Of a stretch of 64,000 bases of DNA, positions 38,120 through 47,617 are shown piece by piece (within the stretch, counting starts at the first letter, position 1; each line of letters begins with the position of its first letter). Below the pieces are notes generated by a model. That model made no database searches. It was not told the DNA's origin and worked only from the letters and a program-made list of their open reading frames with translations. Source of the DNA: an uncultured Marinomonas sp. (lineage in GTDB: Bacteria > Pseudomonadota > Gammaproteobacteria > Pseudomonadales > Marinomonadaceae); contig CALLIL010000009.1 of the NCBI GenBank assembly GCA_938009755.1, forward strand, positions 1 through 64,000, written 5' to 3'. The translations under genes and the position numbers were made by a program.

Positions 38120-38848
38120 CTAGAGCACAGCGCCAATGAATTGCTTCAATTCCTCTGTTTGTGGGTTGGATAATAGTGTTTTTGAATCGCCTTCTTCCCA
38201 GACTTTTCCTTGGTGCATGAAGACCACGCGGTTGCCGACGTCGCGGGCAAAGTTCATTTCGTGGGTGACAAGGATCAAGGTCATGCCTTCTTTCGCCAGT
38301 TCTTCTAACACTTTAAGGACTTCGCCAACGAGCTCAGGATCGAGTGCCGAAGTGATTTCATCGCACAGTAAAACCTTTGGGTTCATGGCCAAAGCGCGAG
38401 CAATCGCGACGCGTTGTTGTTGTCCGCCAGACAATTTTTCTGGATAACTATCAAACTTTTCCTCTAACCCCACTTTTTCCAACATAACGCGAGCGATTCG
38501 TTGCGCTTCGAATTTGGGTTTGTTTAAGACGATAGTGGGCGCCAACATAATGTTTTCCCCCACTGTCATGTGTGGGAACAAGTTGAAGTTTTGGAAAATC
38601 ATACCGACACTCAGCGCCAACTGACGAACCTGAATGTCTTCTGTCGTGACTTCTTTGCCATCAAGGACAATGCCGCCTTCTTGGTATTTTTCTAAGCCGT
38701 TCATACAGCGTAAAAGCGTGCTTTTACCTGAGCCGCTTCGACCGATAACAGAAACGACTTCTCCTTTATTGATTTTAAGATCAATGCCTTTCAGCACATG
38801 AAGATCGCCGTAATATTTATGGACTTGGTCTAGATTAACGAGAGCCAT
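38120..38848 (-). CDS. Amino-acid-type (polar) ABC transporter ATP-binding protein
   Basis: GRSGSGKSTLLRCMNGLE; LSGGQQQRVAIARALAMNPKVLLCDEITSALDPELVGEVL; ATG at 38848. Confidence 0.93.
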   Translation of the reverse strand: MALVNLDQVHKYYGDLHVLKGIDLKINKGEVVSVIGRSGSGKSTLLRCMNGLEKYQEGGIVLDGKEVTTEDIQVRQLALSVGMIFQNFNLFPHMTVGENIMLAPTIVLNKPKFEAQRIARVMLEKVGLEEKFDSYPEKLSGGQQQRVAIARALAMNPKVLLCDEITSALDPELVGEVLKVLEELAKEGMTLILVTHEMNFARDVGNRVVFMHQGKVWEEGDSKTLLSNPQTEELKQFIGAVL

Positions 38849-39485
38849 TGAATTTTTTCTCCAATACCTTGCTGTACAAAGACAGCGGGTAACAAAGTAA
38901 GAAATAGATAATTGCCACCAAAGCGAATACTTTGAAAGGTTCAAACGTTGCATTATTGAGCATGGTGCCGACTTTGGTCAGTTCAACGAAACCAATCACG
39001 GAGGCTAATGCGGTGCCTTTTATCACTTGTACTGAGAAGCCAACGGTCGGCGCAATGGCGACACGAATGGCTTGCGGCAAGATGATATGGCGTAAGGTCT
39101 GTAGAAAGCTTAACCCTAAGCAGCGGCAAGCTTCCCATTGACCTTTTGGCAGCGTATCAATACAACCACGCCAGATTTCGACCAAAAACGCACTGGTAAA
39201 TAATGTCAAAGATAAAATCGCAGCGCCCCAAGCGGAAATCTCATAACCCAACAAAGATAGGCCAAAGAAGCACAGAAACATCTGCATTAATAACGGTGTG
39301 CCTTGGAACAACTCCACATAGCCGCGAATCAGTTTGTGTACGACTTTATTCCGTGTCAGGCGCAAAGCCGTGAGGGTTAACGCAACGGAGGAACCGCCAA
39401 TAAAAGCCGCGAGCGATAATAGAATCGTCCATTGCGTGGCGAACAAGAGGTTACGAAGTATGTCCCAATTTGAGAACTCAATCAT
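38835..39485 (-). CDS. Amino-acid-type ABC transporter permease (HisM family)
   Basis: GYVELFQGTPLLMQ; EACRCLGLSFLQTLRHIILPQA. Confidence 0.93.
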   Translation of the reverse strand: MIEFSNWDILRNLLFATQWTILLSLAAFIGGSSVALTLTALRLTRNKVVHKLIRGYVELFQGTPLLMQMFLCFFGLSLLGYEISAWGAAILSLTLFTSAFLVEIWRGCIDTLPKGQWEACRCLGLSFLQTLRHIILPQAIRVAIAPTVGFSVQVIKGTALASVIGFVELTKVGTMLNNATFEPFKVFALVAIIYFLLCYPLSLYSKVLEKKFNGSR

Positions 39486-40144
39486 GACGCCTCCCGATAA
39501 ACAAACAAGCGTTTGCCAATCGCATTAAGAGCAAACCGCAGCAGAATCGATAAACCAAGATACAAAGCAGCGGTCACCAAATAGCTTTCAAACGCACGGA
39601 AATTCCGAGATTGCACAAGGTTGGCTGCGTAGGTTAAATCTTCCACTGAAATCTGCGAAATGACCGCCGAGCCGAGCATGACGATAATGCATTGGCTGAC
39701 GAGAGCGGGGTAAATTTTTTCAAAAGCAGGGATGAAAATAACGCGAGTGAGCGTTTGACGAAAATTCAGTCCGAGCACTTTCGCGGCTTCGACTTGACCC
39801 TTGGGAATGCTGGCCAGGCCCGCGCGAATAATCTCTGTGCTGTACGCGCCTAAGTTAATGGTTAGCGCGATCATGCTGGCTTCCCATGGCGACAAACGCA
39901 CGCCCAGAGCAGGAAGACCAAAGAAGATAAAAAAGAGTTGAACGATGAACGGCGTGTTGCGGATAAGTTCGACATAAACCGATACGACGCCTTGGCTAGT
40001 TTTATTGCCGTATTGGCGAATGCTGGCGCAAGATGTTCCCACCGCAATGCCTAAAATAGTCGTCAATACAGTTAATTCCACAGTGGTCAAAAGACCACTG
40101 AAGAATAAATCGCTGTATTGTAATAGATCAGCGAAGTGCAACAT
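39482..40144 (-). CDS. Amino-acid-type ABC transporter permease (HisM family)
   Basis: VYVELIRNTPFIVQLFFIFFGLP; GQVEAAKVLGLNFRQTL. Confidence 0.93.
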   Translation of the reverse strand: MLHFADLLQYSDLFFSGLLTTVELTVLTTILGIAVGTSCASIRQYGNKTSQGVVSVYVELIRNTPFIVQLFFIFFGLPALGVRLSPWEASMIALTINLGAYSTEIIRAGLASIPKGQVEAAKVLGLNFRQTLTRVIFIPAFEKIYPALVSQCIIVMLGSAVISQISVEDLTYAANLVQSRNFRAFESYLVTAALYLGLSILLRFALNAIGKRLFVYREAS

Positions 40145-40153
40145 GGAAATCCC

Positions 40154-40945
40154 TTATGCGCCAAAGCCTTTTGGTAATGGCGCTTTTAACCATTTCATAG
40201 AAATTTTGTTGAGCTCGCCATTGGCTAATGCTTTTTGGATCAAACGGTTCACTTCAGCTTGTAATGCGGTTTCGCCTTCCGCCATGCCGATGTAGCAAGG
40301 AGAATCTTTTAGCATGAACTTGTTTTCAGGTGCGCGGCTTGGACGACGCGTTGCAATCTCAGTGGCAACTAAGTTACCGGTTGCGATCAAGTTAACCTGA
40401 CCAGAAAGGTAAGCTGTAAGGGTTGTGTTGTTGTCTTCAAAACGGCGCACGTCGACAGATTTAGGTGCGTATTTTTCCAGCTCCAAATCTTCTACCGAGC
40501 CACGAGTTACGCCAACTGTCTTGCCAGCTAACTCTTCTATTTTTGTCACAGATACGTCTTTGGAACCAAAAACACCTAAGAAGAACGGTGCGTAAGGAGT
40601 TGAAAAGTCGATGGCTTTTTCACGTTCTGGGTTTTTGCCAAGGCTGGAAATCACCAAATCTACTTTTTTCGTTTGCAGATAAGGAATACGGTTCGCGCTG
40701 GTAACTGGCACGATTTCTATGTCGACACCCATTTCGTCAGCAATGTAATTTGCCATGTCGATATCGATTCCTTGGGGTTTTAAATCCGTGCCAATAGAAC
40801 CAAAAGGCGGGAAGTCTTGTGGTACAGCGATGCGTATAAGGTCACGCTTTTTGATGTCTTGCAATACATCGGCCGTCGCCGTTAATGCTGAAAAACCCGC
40901 TGCGATGATGAGTGTCTTGCTCAATAACTTGGTAAATCTTTTCAT
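40154..40945 (-). CDS. ABC transporter substrate-binding protein (SBP_bac_3)
   Basis: RIAVPQDFPPFGSIGTDLKPQGIDIDMANYIADEM. Confidence 0.93.
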   Translation of the reverse strand: MKRFTKLLSKTLIIAAGFSALTATADVLQDIKKRDLIRIAVPQDFPPFGSIGTDLKPQGIDIDMANYIADEMGVDIEIVPVTSANRIPYLQTKKVDLVISSLGKNPEREKAIDFSTPYAPFFLGVFGSKDVSVTKIEELAGKTVGVTRGSVEDLELEKYAPKSVDVRRFEDNNTTLTAYLSGQVNLIATGNLVATEIATRRPSRAPENKFMLKDSPCYIGMAEGETALQAEVNRLIQKALANGELNKISMKWLKAPLPKGFGA

Positions 40946-41025
40946 GGTTGGGGAACCTTCCGTTTTCGTTTTTAAAAATTACTTGAATGCCTAACGGATT
41001 TAATTAGCAACAGACATGCCAATTT

Positions 41026-41039
41026 GAAACAAATGTTTC
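41026..41039. promoter_or_regulatory. Candidate RpiR operator GAAACAAATGTTTC
   Basis: Perfect GAAAC-N4-GTTTC palindrome between ABC-importer and rpiR-family genes; matched by the site at 46374. Confidence 0.55.
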
Positions 41040-41270
41040 TTATTTGTTTTTGGTTGCAACGTTTTGTTCTATATTTCCTATAATTTCCCTACAAATTATG
41101 ACGAAAGCGAAGTGATCACACAGGCAAAAAACGTTTTTGGGCGCTTTGTTTAAAACAAGTAATGATGGTTTACTCCGCCTAACTTGCGTTTTTGCCGTGC
41201 ATTTCTAGCAAATGTGTCTTTTTGTAGTGCATTTTCAAGAGAGAGTGTGTGTTTTAGAGGTGTAATCAGG

Positions 41271-41344
41271 TTGGCAGTACCATCACAATCGATTACCTTA
41301 TTGCTCATAATTATCAAACAGAGGTTTAGAAGTGACGACAAAGC
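41271..41344. repeat. Imperfect direct repeat, copy 1 (upstream/start region of the RpiR gene)
   Basis: TTGGCAGTACCATCACAATCGATTACCTTA...GTGACGACAAAGCA resembles 45211-45281. Confidence 0.7.
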
Positions 41345-42150
41345 AGGACGTATTATCCCTGATAGAAGAAAATTATTCGAAGCTGTCTCCTTCTGCGCGG
41401 GCGATTGCCAATTATTTGCAGCAAAACCCTCTGGCGATTGTGAGTCAAACGTCGGCTGAAATTGCGGAAAAGACGCAAACGTCAAAAGCCACCGTAAGTC
41501 GCTTTTTTCGTCAGCTTGGTTATGAAACGCATCACGGTGCGAAACAAGCTCAGCTTGCTTTGCGAGAAAGTGGCGTGCCGACTTTTATCGAAGGTGCGTC
41601 GTTAGACCAAACCGCTCAAGAAATGAAAAACCTTTCTTTGACCTTTGAAGGCCTGCGCCCCGATATCCTTAACGACATAAGCCAGAGATTGGCGAAGGCG
41701 AGTCGAGTGACCTTGATTGGTTTCCGTAATGCGTACCCAATGGCGCTGCATTTTCGTCAACAACTTCAACAAGTGCGACATTCTGTGCGTTTATTGCCGC
41801 AGCCCGGTCAAACCTTGGGAGAAGACTTACACGATATTCTTGATGATGAAGTGATTGTGCTTTTGGGATTCAGAAGGCGCACACGTCAATTCAAACACAT
41901 CATACAAGTTTTGGAAGGGCGCGATACTGTCTTGATTACCGACCCAACAGGGCAGATTTACAATCAACAAGTGTCTGACGTGCTTGTTTGTCACCTTGGC
42001 AACGAAAGCCCATTCGACAGTTACGCCGCACCAATGAGCTTGATCTCCATGTTGTGCAACCGCACCTTTGGTTTTCTGGGCGACAGTGCCAGCAACCAAG
42101 CGCAAGACATTTCAGAGTTGTATGAAACACTGGATGAATTAGAGCCTTAG
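41332..42150 (+). CDS. MurR/RpiR family transcriptional regulator (HTH + SIS)
   Basis: SPSARAIANYLQQNPLAIVSQTSAEIAEKTQTSKATVSRFFRQLGY; SIS-like C-terminus; GTG start. Confidence 0.92.
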   Translation: MTTKQDVLSLIEENYSKLSPSARAIANYLQQNPLAIVSQTSAEIAEKTQTSKATVSRFFRQLGYETHHGAKQAQLALRESGVPTFIEGASLDQTAQEMKNLSLTFEGLRPDILNDISQRLAKASRVTLIGFRNAYPMALHFRQQLQQVRHSVRLLPQPGQTLGEDLHDILDDEVIVLLGFRRRTRQFKHIIQVLEGRDTVLITDPTGQIYNQQVSDVLVCHLGNESPFDSYAAPMSLISMLCNRTFGFLGDSASNQAQDISELYETLDELEP

Positions 42151-42186
42151 GGAAAAAAAACAGCCTTTAGTTTTCTTTTTAATCGC

Positions 42187-42218
42187 TTGTAAACCACCAA
42201 AAAACTTTCAGTTTACAT
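42187..42218. promoter_or_regulatory. BirA operator-like site TTGTAAACC-N14-AGTTTACAT
   Basis: 7/9 match in the right half-site to the TTGTAAACC/GGTTTACAA consensus; located upstream of bioM. Confidence 0.75.
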
Positions 42219-42340
42219 TGATTGCTGGCATTGCTAGTATCTCGCGCTCAAGATTTACGGATACGCGCATTTTATCCGTGTGTCTTCTTTATAGCGCGTG
42301 CGTTTGTGGCACGTTTTATCTGTACTGAGCGCTGATGTGA

Positions 42341-43102
42341 ATGATGAATATGAAGAGTCCTGCTGAAAGTTCTACTACGACGGGTTGTGCCATTCGGTTA
42401 GATCAGGTTTGCCTAGAAGTCGAAGGCAAACAGGTCATTAACCAATTGTCTCTGGAGACGAATGCTCGTCGACTTGGCGTGATTGGTCGTAATGGCTCAG
42501 GCAAGTCCACTTTATCTCGCTTACTATCTGGATTGATTGACACTACGTCTGGAGAACTTGAAATTGCTGGTTTCAATCCGTTTAAAGACCGCCGCGCAGC
42601 CTTGCGTGAAGTTGGCCTGTTGTTTCAAAATCCAGAACACCAAATTATTTTCCCAACCGTATTAGAAGAAGTCATATTCGGCTTGCGTCAATTGGGTCAA
42701 GACAAAGCCACTGCCAAACATAACGCTCTGGAAGTCTTGTCTAGATTCGGCAAAGAACACTGGCAGGATGCTCATTGTTCTGCGTTATCTCAAGGACAAA
42801 AACATCTGGTTTGCCTGATGTCGATTGTCGCCATGAAACCGAATCTTATTATTCTTGATGAACCGTTTGCTGGCTTGGACATTCCGACCAAGCGCCAATT
42901 ACAGCGTTACCTCGACACCTTTTCTGGCAGTCTTATTCACATCAGTCACGATCCCGATGATTTGCAGAATTACGATCAGCTTTTATGGTTGGAAGCTGGG
43001 CAAGTCGAAGCCTTGGGACAGTCTGACGAAGTGATGCCACGTTATTTAGCGGCCATGCACGAACTGGGAGAAAGCGATGATATCTCTGACCTCTCCAATT
43101 GA
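42341..43102 (+). CDS. bioM: Biotin ECF transporter ATPase
   Basis: GRNGSGKSTLSRLLSGL; ECF-A-type ATPase, followed by ecfT and bioY. Confidence 0.88.
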   Translation: MMNMKSPAESSTTTGCAIRLDQVCLEVEGKQVINQLSLETNARRLGVIGRNGSGKSTLSRLLSGLIDTTSGELEIAGFNPFKDRRAALREVGLLFQNPEHQIIFPTVLEEVIFGLRQLGQDKATAKHNALEVLSRFGKEHWQDAHCSALSQGQKHLVCLMSIVAMKPNLIILDEPFAGLDIPTKRQLQRYLDTFSGSLIHISHDPDDLQNYDQLLWLEAGQVEALGQSDEVMPRYLAAMHELGESDDISDLSN

Positions 43103-43691
43103 AACCCGCGCACATCGCTGGCCCGCTGGATTAAAGCTAGGGCTGCTGAGTCTGGTGACCTTTGGCTTGTTCTTTGTTGATAGTGTCCTTTTTCATGGTG
43201 TGTTTTTGGTATTTGTAACAGCGCTCTATGCATTACCTGGAAGACTATTTTTTAAAAATGGCTGGAAGCACCTGAAAATATTATGGCCGTTTGTTTTTAT
43301 TGTGGTTGCTTGGCACCTGTTTACAGATGAGCTGCCGCTGGGGTTAACCGTGGCTTTTCGTATGATCTCCGCCGTGGGACTGGCGAATTTAGTCACCATG
43401 ACAACGCGCCTTTCCGACATGATTGATGTTGTGCATTGGTTGACTCGCCCGCTGCAACGGCTTGGCTTTAACCCCCGAATATTAGAATTGGCGATTGCCT
43501 TGGTGATACGAATGACACCCGTGCTGGTTTCCAAAGGGCAGAGCTTGGCTTTGGCTTGGCGAGCCCGTTCAAATCGTCGCTCCGGCTGGCGAATCATTTT
43601 ACCTTTTACGGTCCTCGCGCTTGACGATGCGGACCATGTTGCCGAAGCCTTAAAGGCCCGCGGCGGATTAACAAACCAAGAGAGAGAATAA
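43077..43691 (+). CDS. bioN: Biotin ECF transporter T component
   Basis: EcfT-like; TPVLVSKGQSLALAWRARSNRRSGWRIILPFTVLALDDADHVAEALKARGG. Confidence 0.87.
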   Translation: MISLTSPIETRAHRWPAGLKLGLLSLVTFGLFFVDSVLFHGVFLVFVTALYALPGRLFFKNGWKHLKILWPFVFIVVAWHLFTDELPLGLTVAFRMISAVGLANLVTMTTRLSDMIDVVHWLTRPLQRLGFNPRILELAIALVIRMTPVLVSKGQSLALAWRARSNRRSGWRIILPFTVLALDDADHVAEALKARGGLTNQERE

Positions 43692-44251
43692 TGGAAAAAA
43701 ATATTGCTTATATCGCTTTGTTTGCAGCTTTGGTTGCCGCACTGGGTTTGATCCCTAAAATAACCCTTGGCTTTGGTGTGCCGATTACGGCGCAGGGTCT
43801 TGGTATTATGCTTTGCGGCACGATATTAGGCGCCAAACGCGGTGCGTTAGCGGTGTTGTTGTTGCTGTTATTGGTTGCTATTGGCTTGCCTTTATTGGCG
43901 GGTGGTCGCGGCGGCTTGGGACTGTTCTTTGGCGTAACGGGTGGTTTTCTAATTGGCTGGCCGGTTTCTGCTTATGTGACAGGATTAATCGTTGAAAAGT
44001 GGCGCAGCGGTTCTATTACGCTTGTGTCATTCGTTGCTTCCATTATTGGTGGCATCTTCGTGATGTATCTGTTTGGCATTGTTGGCATGGCGATCGTGTT
44101 GGAGAAAACCTTCTTTGAGTCCGCAGCATTGATGATTGCTTTCATACCTGGAGACATTATTAAAGCGATTATTGCGGGTTTGTTAACCGCAGCCATTGCG
44201 AAAGCTCGTCCAGCCAGTTTGTTGTCTCGACAAGTTAAAGTGACATCCTAA
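43691..44251 (+). CDS. bioY: Biotin ECF transporter S component
   Basis: Six-TM BioY: TAQGLGIMLCGTILGAKRGALAVLLLLLLVAIGLPLLAGGRGGLGLFFGVTGGFLIGWP. Confidence 0.93.
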   Translation: MEKNIAYIALFAALVAALGLIPKITLGFGVPITAQGLGIMLCGTILGAKRGALAVLLLLLLVAIGLPLLAGGRGGLGLFFGVTGGFLIGWPVSAYVTGLIVEKWRSGSITLVSFVASIIGGIFVMYLFGIVGMAIVLEKTFFESAALMIAFIPGDIIKAIIAGLLTAAIAKARPASLLSRQVKVTS

Positions 44252-44282
44252 TATCTGTGTGGACAGTAGTAGAGGAAGTCAG

Positions 44283-45038
44283 GTGAAGATTCTGATTTAT
44301 ACCGATAATGTTTCCGCTAACCACGTCCTCTATTATGCGCTGGCACGGCTGTACGGTAAAAGCAGCGTTTGCTTCGTTAACGCCAATGAAGTTTTAAACG
44401 GTGCTTTAACCGACGATGTGGATCTGTTCGTTATGCCTGGCGGAGCCAGTCGCTATAAAGCCGATAAACTCAATGGCGCAGCAAACCGCATGATCAAACA
44501 TTATGTTGAACAGGGCGGCCGCTATTTTGGTATTTGTGCTGGCGCTTATATGGGCTGCAGTGTGACAAAATGGGCACAAGGTTTGCCCCATGAAATCATT
44601 ACTGAGAATGAATTGGCTTTCTTCTCGGGAGCGGCGGTCGGCCCGATCGAGGCGTTTGGTCGGGGTGATAACTACAATCAGACTGACGCCCATTCAGTGA
44701 CTCTGGAATACCAAGGTAAATTAGTCTCTTCTCTGTATTTGGGCGGCTGTGTTTTTAAGCCTCATACGGCAACAGATGATGAGGCAAAAGGTTATAAGGT
44801 GCTGGCGTCTTTTGCTGATTTACCAGAAAAACCAGCAGCGGTTGTCTCAGGCCAATACGGAAAGGGGCAGTGGTTGTTGTGTTCAACACACCCTGAATAC
44901 GATAACGAAGCCGTTGAGCTGTTAAATTTTGATGTGATCGGCAATCAATACGAGCATTTCTCTCGGTTGCCAGATGACATTGATCTACGTCTGGAACTAA
45001 TGGAAAGCTTATTAGCCAGCCTTAACCTCCCTTCCTGA
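44283..45038 (+). CDS. Stand-alone biotin-protein-ligase N-terminal (BPL-N) domain protein, class-I glutamine-amidotransferase-like fold
   Basis: MPGGASRYKADKLNG, RYFGICAGAYMGCS (nucleophile elbow), LLCSTHPEYDNE (His/Glu). GTG at 44283 preferred over 44259. Confidence 0.82.
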   Translation: MKILIYTDNVSANHVLYYALARLYGKSSVCFVNANEVLNGALTDDVDLFVMPGGASRYKADKLNGAANRMIKHYVEQGGRYFGICAGAYMGCSVTKWAQGLPHEIITENELAFFSGAAVGPIEAFGRGDNYNQTDAHSVTLEYQGKLVSSLYLGGCVFKPHTATDDEAKGYKVLASFADLPEKPAAVVSGQYGKGQWLLCSTHPEYDNEAVELLNFDVIGNQYEHFSRLPDDIDLRLELMESLLASLNLPS

Positions 45039-45210
45039 GGTATTGGCACGGCTAGTGCTCCTTACTAATACCTCGTACAAAAGCTTCTTCCTGTTAATAA
45101 GACGTTTATTCAAGAACCTCTCGCTCAGTGTGTTCATAGCATCTTACCTAACATTGTTTCATTTGACTTATTGGTGCGTAATGGAATAAAAAGCCAATCG
45201 TCAATCTAAG

Positions 45211-45281
45211 TTGGCAGATAATCTACAATCGATTACCTTACTAATAATTATCAAATAGAGGCTTTTAAGTAACGACAAAAC
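45211..45281. repeat. Imperfect direct repeat, copy 2 (decayed copy of the RpiR upstream/start region)
   Basis: TTGGCAGATAATCTACAATCGATTACCTTACTAATAATTATCAAATAGAGGCTTTTAAGTAACGACAAAA; start codon reads GTA. Confidence 0.65.
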
Positions 45282-45382
45282 AATCGATAGCTATGTTGCG
45301 ACCATAAGCCGCCAAAGTATTTTTAATGTAGGCAATTTAGCTTTACATTGTCTCAAAAAAAATTAATTGAAAGGGAAAAGAA

Positions 45383-46264
45383 ATGAAAAGATATATAGAA
45401 AATGGATCTATAAAACCAAAGCGAACAATAATCGACGCACTCATTACGATTACTTTTTTAACCGTTATTTTCGATTCTACATACACGGTTAATGAAGGTC
45501 ATGTAGGCATTGTGAAAAGGTTTAGTGAAGCACAGAATCAAGTTTCACCGGGATTGCATTTCAAAGTTCCATTAATTGACTCTGTTGAAGAAATTGAAGT
45601 TAGAACTCGTAAGAATGAAGAGAAAATGGCATCAAGTACTGAAGAGCAAATGCCAGTGACCGTTGTGGTTTCTGTTAACTGGACAGTTGAAAAATCAGCG
45701 GCATTAGAACTATTTCGGCAGTATGGCGGCTTATCTCAATTTGAGCAGAGAATATTAGACCCGAGATTTAGATCTGCCACCAAAGATGTGATACCTAAAT
45801 TTGCAGCTGAGCAATTGATCCAAGATAGAGCCAGTGCTATTCAATTGATTGAAAGAAACTTGATTGAAGAAATGAAAAGTTTCCCCGTTACAGTCGATAA
45901 TATCCAGATTGAAAATATAGAATTGCCTGCCAAATACATTGCATCGATTGAAACAAAACAAACAGAAAAGAACCTCGCTGATGCAGAAAAGCATAAATTA
46001 GCACGTCAAAATCTAGAGGCTCAACGTGGTGTGAATACAGCAAAAGCAAAGGCAGATGGAATTAACTTGGTTGCCATAGCAGAAGCCGAGTCTATTAGGA
46101 TTAAAGGCTTGGCTGAGGCTGAAGCGATCACGGCTAAAGCAAAAGCGTTAGGTAATAACCCTTTAATTATTAAACTGACTGAAGCTCAAAATTGGGATGG
46201 TAAACTACCAGCAACCATTCTCGGAAACGGAAATATGCCTATCTTAGATTTACGCGCTAAATAA
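45383..46264 (+). CDS. SPFH/prohibitin (band 7) domain protein
   Basis: NEGHVGIVKRFSEAQNQVSPGLHFKVPLIDSVEEIEVRT; C-terminal coiled-coil AEAESIRIKGLAEAEAITAKAKAL. Confidence 0.88.
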   Translation: MKRYIENGSIKPKRTIIDALITITFLTVIFDSTYTVNEGHVGIVKRFSEAQNQVSPGLHFKVPLIDSVEEIEVRTRKNEEKMASSTEEQMPVTVVVSVNWTVEKSAALELFRQYGGLSQFEQRILDPRFRSATKDVIPKFAAEQLIQDRASAIQLIERNLIEEMKSFPVTVDNIQIENIELPAKYIASIETKQTEKNLADAEKHKLARQNLEAQRGVNTAKAKADGINLVAIAEAESIRIKGLAEAEAITAKAKALGNNPLIIKLTEAQNWDGKLPATILGNGNMPILDLRAK

Positions 46265-46373
46265 TTGAAATCTCTGCGGGGTTAAATATGACTTTACGTC
46301 GCAGATGATTTTAAAGCAGTTGAATCTGACCACTGAAATGCATTAATTATACTGTTTCAATTGACAAACATGT

Positions 46374-46387
46374 GAAACGATTGTTTC
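46374..46387. promoter_or_regulatory. Candidate RpiR operator GAAACGATTGTTTC
   Basis: TGAAAC-GATT-GTTTCA palindrome 25 nt upstream of the amidase ATG; same pattern as 41026-41039. Confidence 0.6.
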
Positions 46388-46411
46388 ATGTTTCTTCACC
46401 AAGGGGGAAAC

Positions 46412-47617
46412 ATGAAACACTTCATCGCAAAAAGTCCATTTCTCGAAATATCAGATCAAGCTCGGATTCAGCCATCGTCTGGCGAAGACTTGATTGACCA
46501 AAAACACTCTCTGAGTGGTTTGCGTTTGGCGGTGAAAGATTTGTTTCATGTGGCAGGTTTGCCGACGTCAGCGGGCAATCCGACTTGGTTGGCAACACAC
46601 GATATTCCTACGCAAACCGCTTCTAGCGTCACTGCATTATTGCAAGCGGGCGCGCAATTCAGTGGCAAAACCATTACCGATGAATTGGCTTACAGTTTAA
46701 ACGGCCAGAACATTCATTACGGCACTCCTGAAAACCCAATCACGCCCGATCGTTTGCCTGGTGGTTCGTCTTCTGGCTCGGCCATCGCCGTATCTGCTGG
46801 TTTGGCGGATATTGGTCTAGGAACCGACACAGGCGGCTCGATTCGTGTGCCTTCTAGCTATAACGGCTTATTCGGTTTACGCCCAACGCATGGTGTGATC
46901 GAAATGGACAATATGGTGGGATTAGCGCCGTCTTTTGATACGGTTGGTTGGATGACAAAAGACCTAATTAGTCTAGAAAAAGTCGCGAACGTTTTGCTGC
47001 CAAACAATGCCAAAACCTCGTTTGATAAGGTGCTCATTTGTGACAACCTCATTGATCAAGTCGCCCATTCAAACGAGCTGAAAAAACAGTTGGCAGTATG
47101 GCGTCAGCAAGGCTTGTTGACGAACGAAGCGTCTTTTGACATTGACACACAGGCTTGGCAAACCAGCGAAACCTTTAGAACACTACAAGGGGCTGAAATT
47201 TGGTCCGAGCACGGTCAGTGGATTGAAAAAGAAACGCCGGTCTTTGCGCCAGACATTCAAATACGACTTGAATGGTGCGCTACGATTTCTGCGGATGACG
47301 TAGCGGTCGCCAAGCAACAACGTAAAAACTTTACGGATTGGATTCAAAAGGCGTTGAAAGACGCGATTCTTATTATGCCAACGACACCGGGCTTATCGCC
47401 GCTTTTTGAAACAGATGTCGACGAGTTAGCCGCCTATCGAAACCAGCTAATGGATATGACAGCCATTGCAGGCTTAGCAGGTTTGCCTCAGCTGCATTTG
47501 CCTGTGTGTGAGCTAAACGGTGCGCCTTGTGGTTTGTCTTTGGTTGGCCCGCAAGGCAGTGATTTAGCCTTAATTGCGTTCGCCAAAACAGTGTTAGGAG
47601 TTGGCTCTCATGAGTAA
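46412..47617 (+). CDS. Amidase (amidase-signature family)
   Basis: AVKDLFHVAGLPTSAGNP, PGGSSSGSAIAVSAGLADIGLGTDTGGSIRVPS; ATG 46412 with AAGGGGGA RBS. Confidence 0.92.
   Translation: MKHFIAKSPFLEISDQARIQPSSGEDLIDQKHSLSGLRLAVKDLFHVAGLPTSAGNPTWLATHDIPTQTASSVTALLQAGAQFSGKTITDELAYSLNGQNIHYGTPENPITPDRLPGGSSSGSAIAVSAGLADIGLGTDTGGSIRVPSSYNGLFGLRPTHGVIEMDNMVGLAPSFDTVGWMTKDLISLEKVANVLLPNNAKTSFDKVLICDNLIDQVAHSNELKKQLAVWRQQGLLTNEASFDIDTQAWQTSETFRTLQGAEIWSEHGQWIEKETPVFAPDIQIRLEWCATISADDVAVAKQQRKNFTDWIQKALKDAILIMPTTPGLSPLFETDVDELAAYRNQLMDMTAIAGLAGLPQLHLPVCELNGAPCGLSLVGPQGSDLALIAFAKTVLGVGSHE

Noticed and set aside
42341-45038. Idea that the BioMNY-like ECF transporter had been recruited to import ureides for the neighbouring catabolic genes
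   Set aside because: A BirA-like operator lies directly upstream and the operon sits between decayed direct repeats, so a genuine biotin-uptake role that was inserted here is more likely.
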